From NCBI RefSeq assembly GCF_014207985.1, contig NZ_JACHMI010000001.1, forward strand, positions 248,001 through 312,000: a DNA stretch of 64,000 nucleotides, read 5' to 3'. Numbering within the stretch: the stretch's first letter is position 1; every line of letters starts with the position of its first letter. Below the pieces are notes generated by a model. The model saw only the letters and a list, made by a program, of their open reading frames with translations. It ran no database searches and was not told the DNA's origin. Positions 63,695-64,000 of this stretch are shown here, one piece after another. The position numbers and the translations under genes are program-made. This DNA comes from Nonomuraea rubra (GTDB taxonomy: Bacteria; Actinomycetota; Actinomycetes; Streptosporangiales; Streptosporangiaceae).

Positions 63695-64000
63695 GCTTTG
63701 CTCTCCAACACGAACTTGCCCACGTTGTCCTGGTCGATCGGGATCGGGTACTCGCCCGTGAAGCAGGCCCGGCAGAGCCGGTCGGCCGGGATGGTGGTGG
63801 CCTTGGTGAGGCCCTCCAGGGAGATGTAGCCGAGCGAGTCGGCGCCCAGCGAGGCGCGGATCTCCTCGACCGACAGCGAGCCCGCGATCAGCTCCGCCCT
63901 GGTGGCGAAGTCGATGCCGTAGAAGCACGGCCACTTCACGGGCGGCGAGGAGATGCGTACGTGCACCTCGCGCGCCCCCGCCTCGCGCAACATCTTGACG
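63691..64000 (-). CDS. purF: Amidophosphoribosyltransferase, C-terminal part
   Basis: About 103 C-terminal codons; the gene continues past the right edge. The segment [20 protein letters not shown], then [20 protein letters not shown] and [14 protein letters not shown], is the conserved C terminus of PurF with Cys residues of the Fe-S-type (Bacillus-like) enzymes. First step of purine synthesis, PRPP plus glutamine to phosphoribosylamine. Stop overlaps the purM start. Confidence 0.95.
   Translation of the reverse strand, partial: VKMLREAGAREVHVRISSPPVKWPCFYGIDFATRAELIAGSLSVEEIRASLGADSLGYISLEGLTKATTIPADRLCRACFTGEYPIPIDQDNVGKFVLESKA

Overview
The window is high-GC DNA from a filamentous actinomycete. 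Starts are often GTG, coding frames are long on both strands, and the right end carries the order purF-purM-DUF3073-branched-chain amino acid dehydrogenase-conserved protein-bldC. That order is familiar from Streptomyces and its relatives. Gene content (several secreted S8/GH/CBM proteins, a WD40 Ser/Thr kinase, many TetR/LuxR regulators) fits a Streptosporangiales member such as Nonomuraea. That genus assignment is an inference; no rRNA is present.

Layout. 1-9.1 kb: the 3'-truncated end of a Tat-exported PD40/amidohydrolase gene, a SAM methyltransferase, a DUF4386 membrane protein coupled to a nucleotidyltransferase-fold protein, a CPBP protease, a small Tudor-like protein, a cold-shock protein, and a TetR regulator divergent from a DrrA/DrrB-type ABC exporter. 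9.1-10.4 kb: two facing gene fragments (LuxR/LAL regulator and phosphotransferase). 10.4-15.9 kb: four co-directional genes encoding three exported proteins and a large transmembrane Ser/Thr kinase with a WD40 propeller. 16.1-26.8 kb: a patchwork in which intact genes (cupin, XRE regulator, GFA enzyme, aldehyde dehydrogenase, second cold-shock protein, DEAD-box helicase) alternate with truncated or frameshifted ones (MarR, SWIM-associated protein, IS701-type transposase, TetR, epoxide hydrolase). It ends in a broken tyrosine integrase beside tRNA-Lys, which looks like the residue of an integrated element.

26.9-34.8 kb: glutaryl-CoA dehydrogenase-like enzyme, PspC protein, MFS exporter, zincin-like protein, metallophosphoesterase, a tRNA-Glu/Asp/Phe cluster, P-loop kinase, LLM oxidoreductase and an SDR-like protein lacking the usual Lys. 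34.9-38.2 kb: one ABC-2 exporter plus NarL-type two-component operon. 38.3-49.4 kb: DUF6461 protein, a secreted glycoside hydrolase with Fn3 and CBM2, a TrmB/LuxR-like regulator, a 1189-aa S8 peptidase, a HAD hydrolase, a fructosamine kinase and small exported or membrane proteins. 50-59 kb: lpdA, a tautomerase-fold protein, an orphan response regulator, pyrD, a GNAT, a coupled amidase/GH20 hexosaminidase pair, and LacI and TetR regulators. 59.4-64 kb: bldC, with two matches to the BldD operator consensus in its upstream region, then the dehydrogenase and purine genes.

The most interesting signals are regulatory. Two cold-shock genes 17 kb apart share a ~160-nt leader whose first hairpin keeps its shape while the bases change. 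The DEAD-box helicase beside the second one has its own leader hairpin. bldC carries twin BldD-like boxes, and several twin palindromes sit at TetR-type promoters. No CRISPR array, rRNA or intact insertion sequence was seen.
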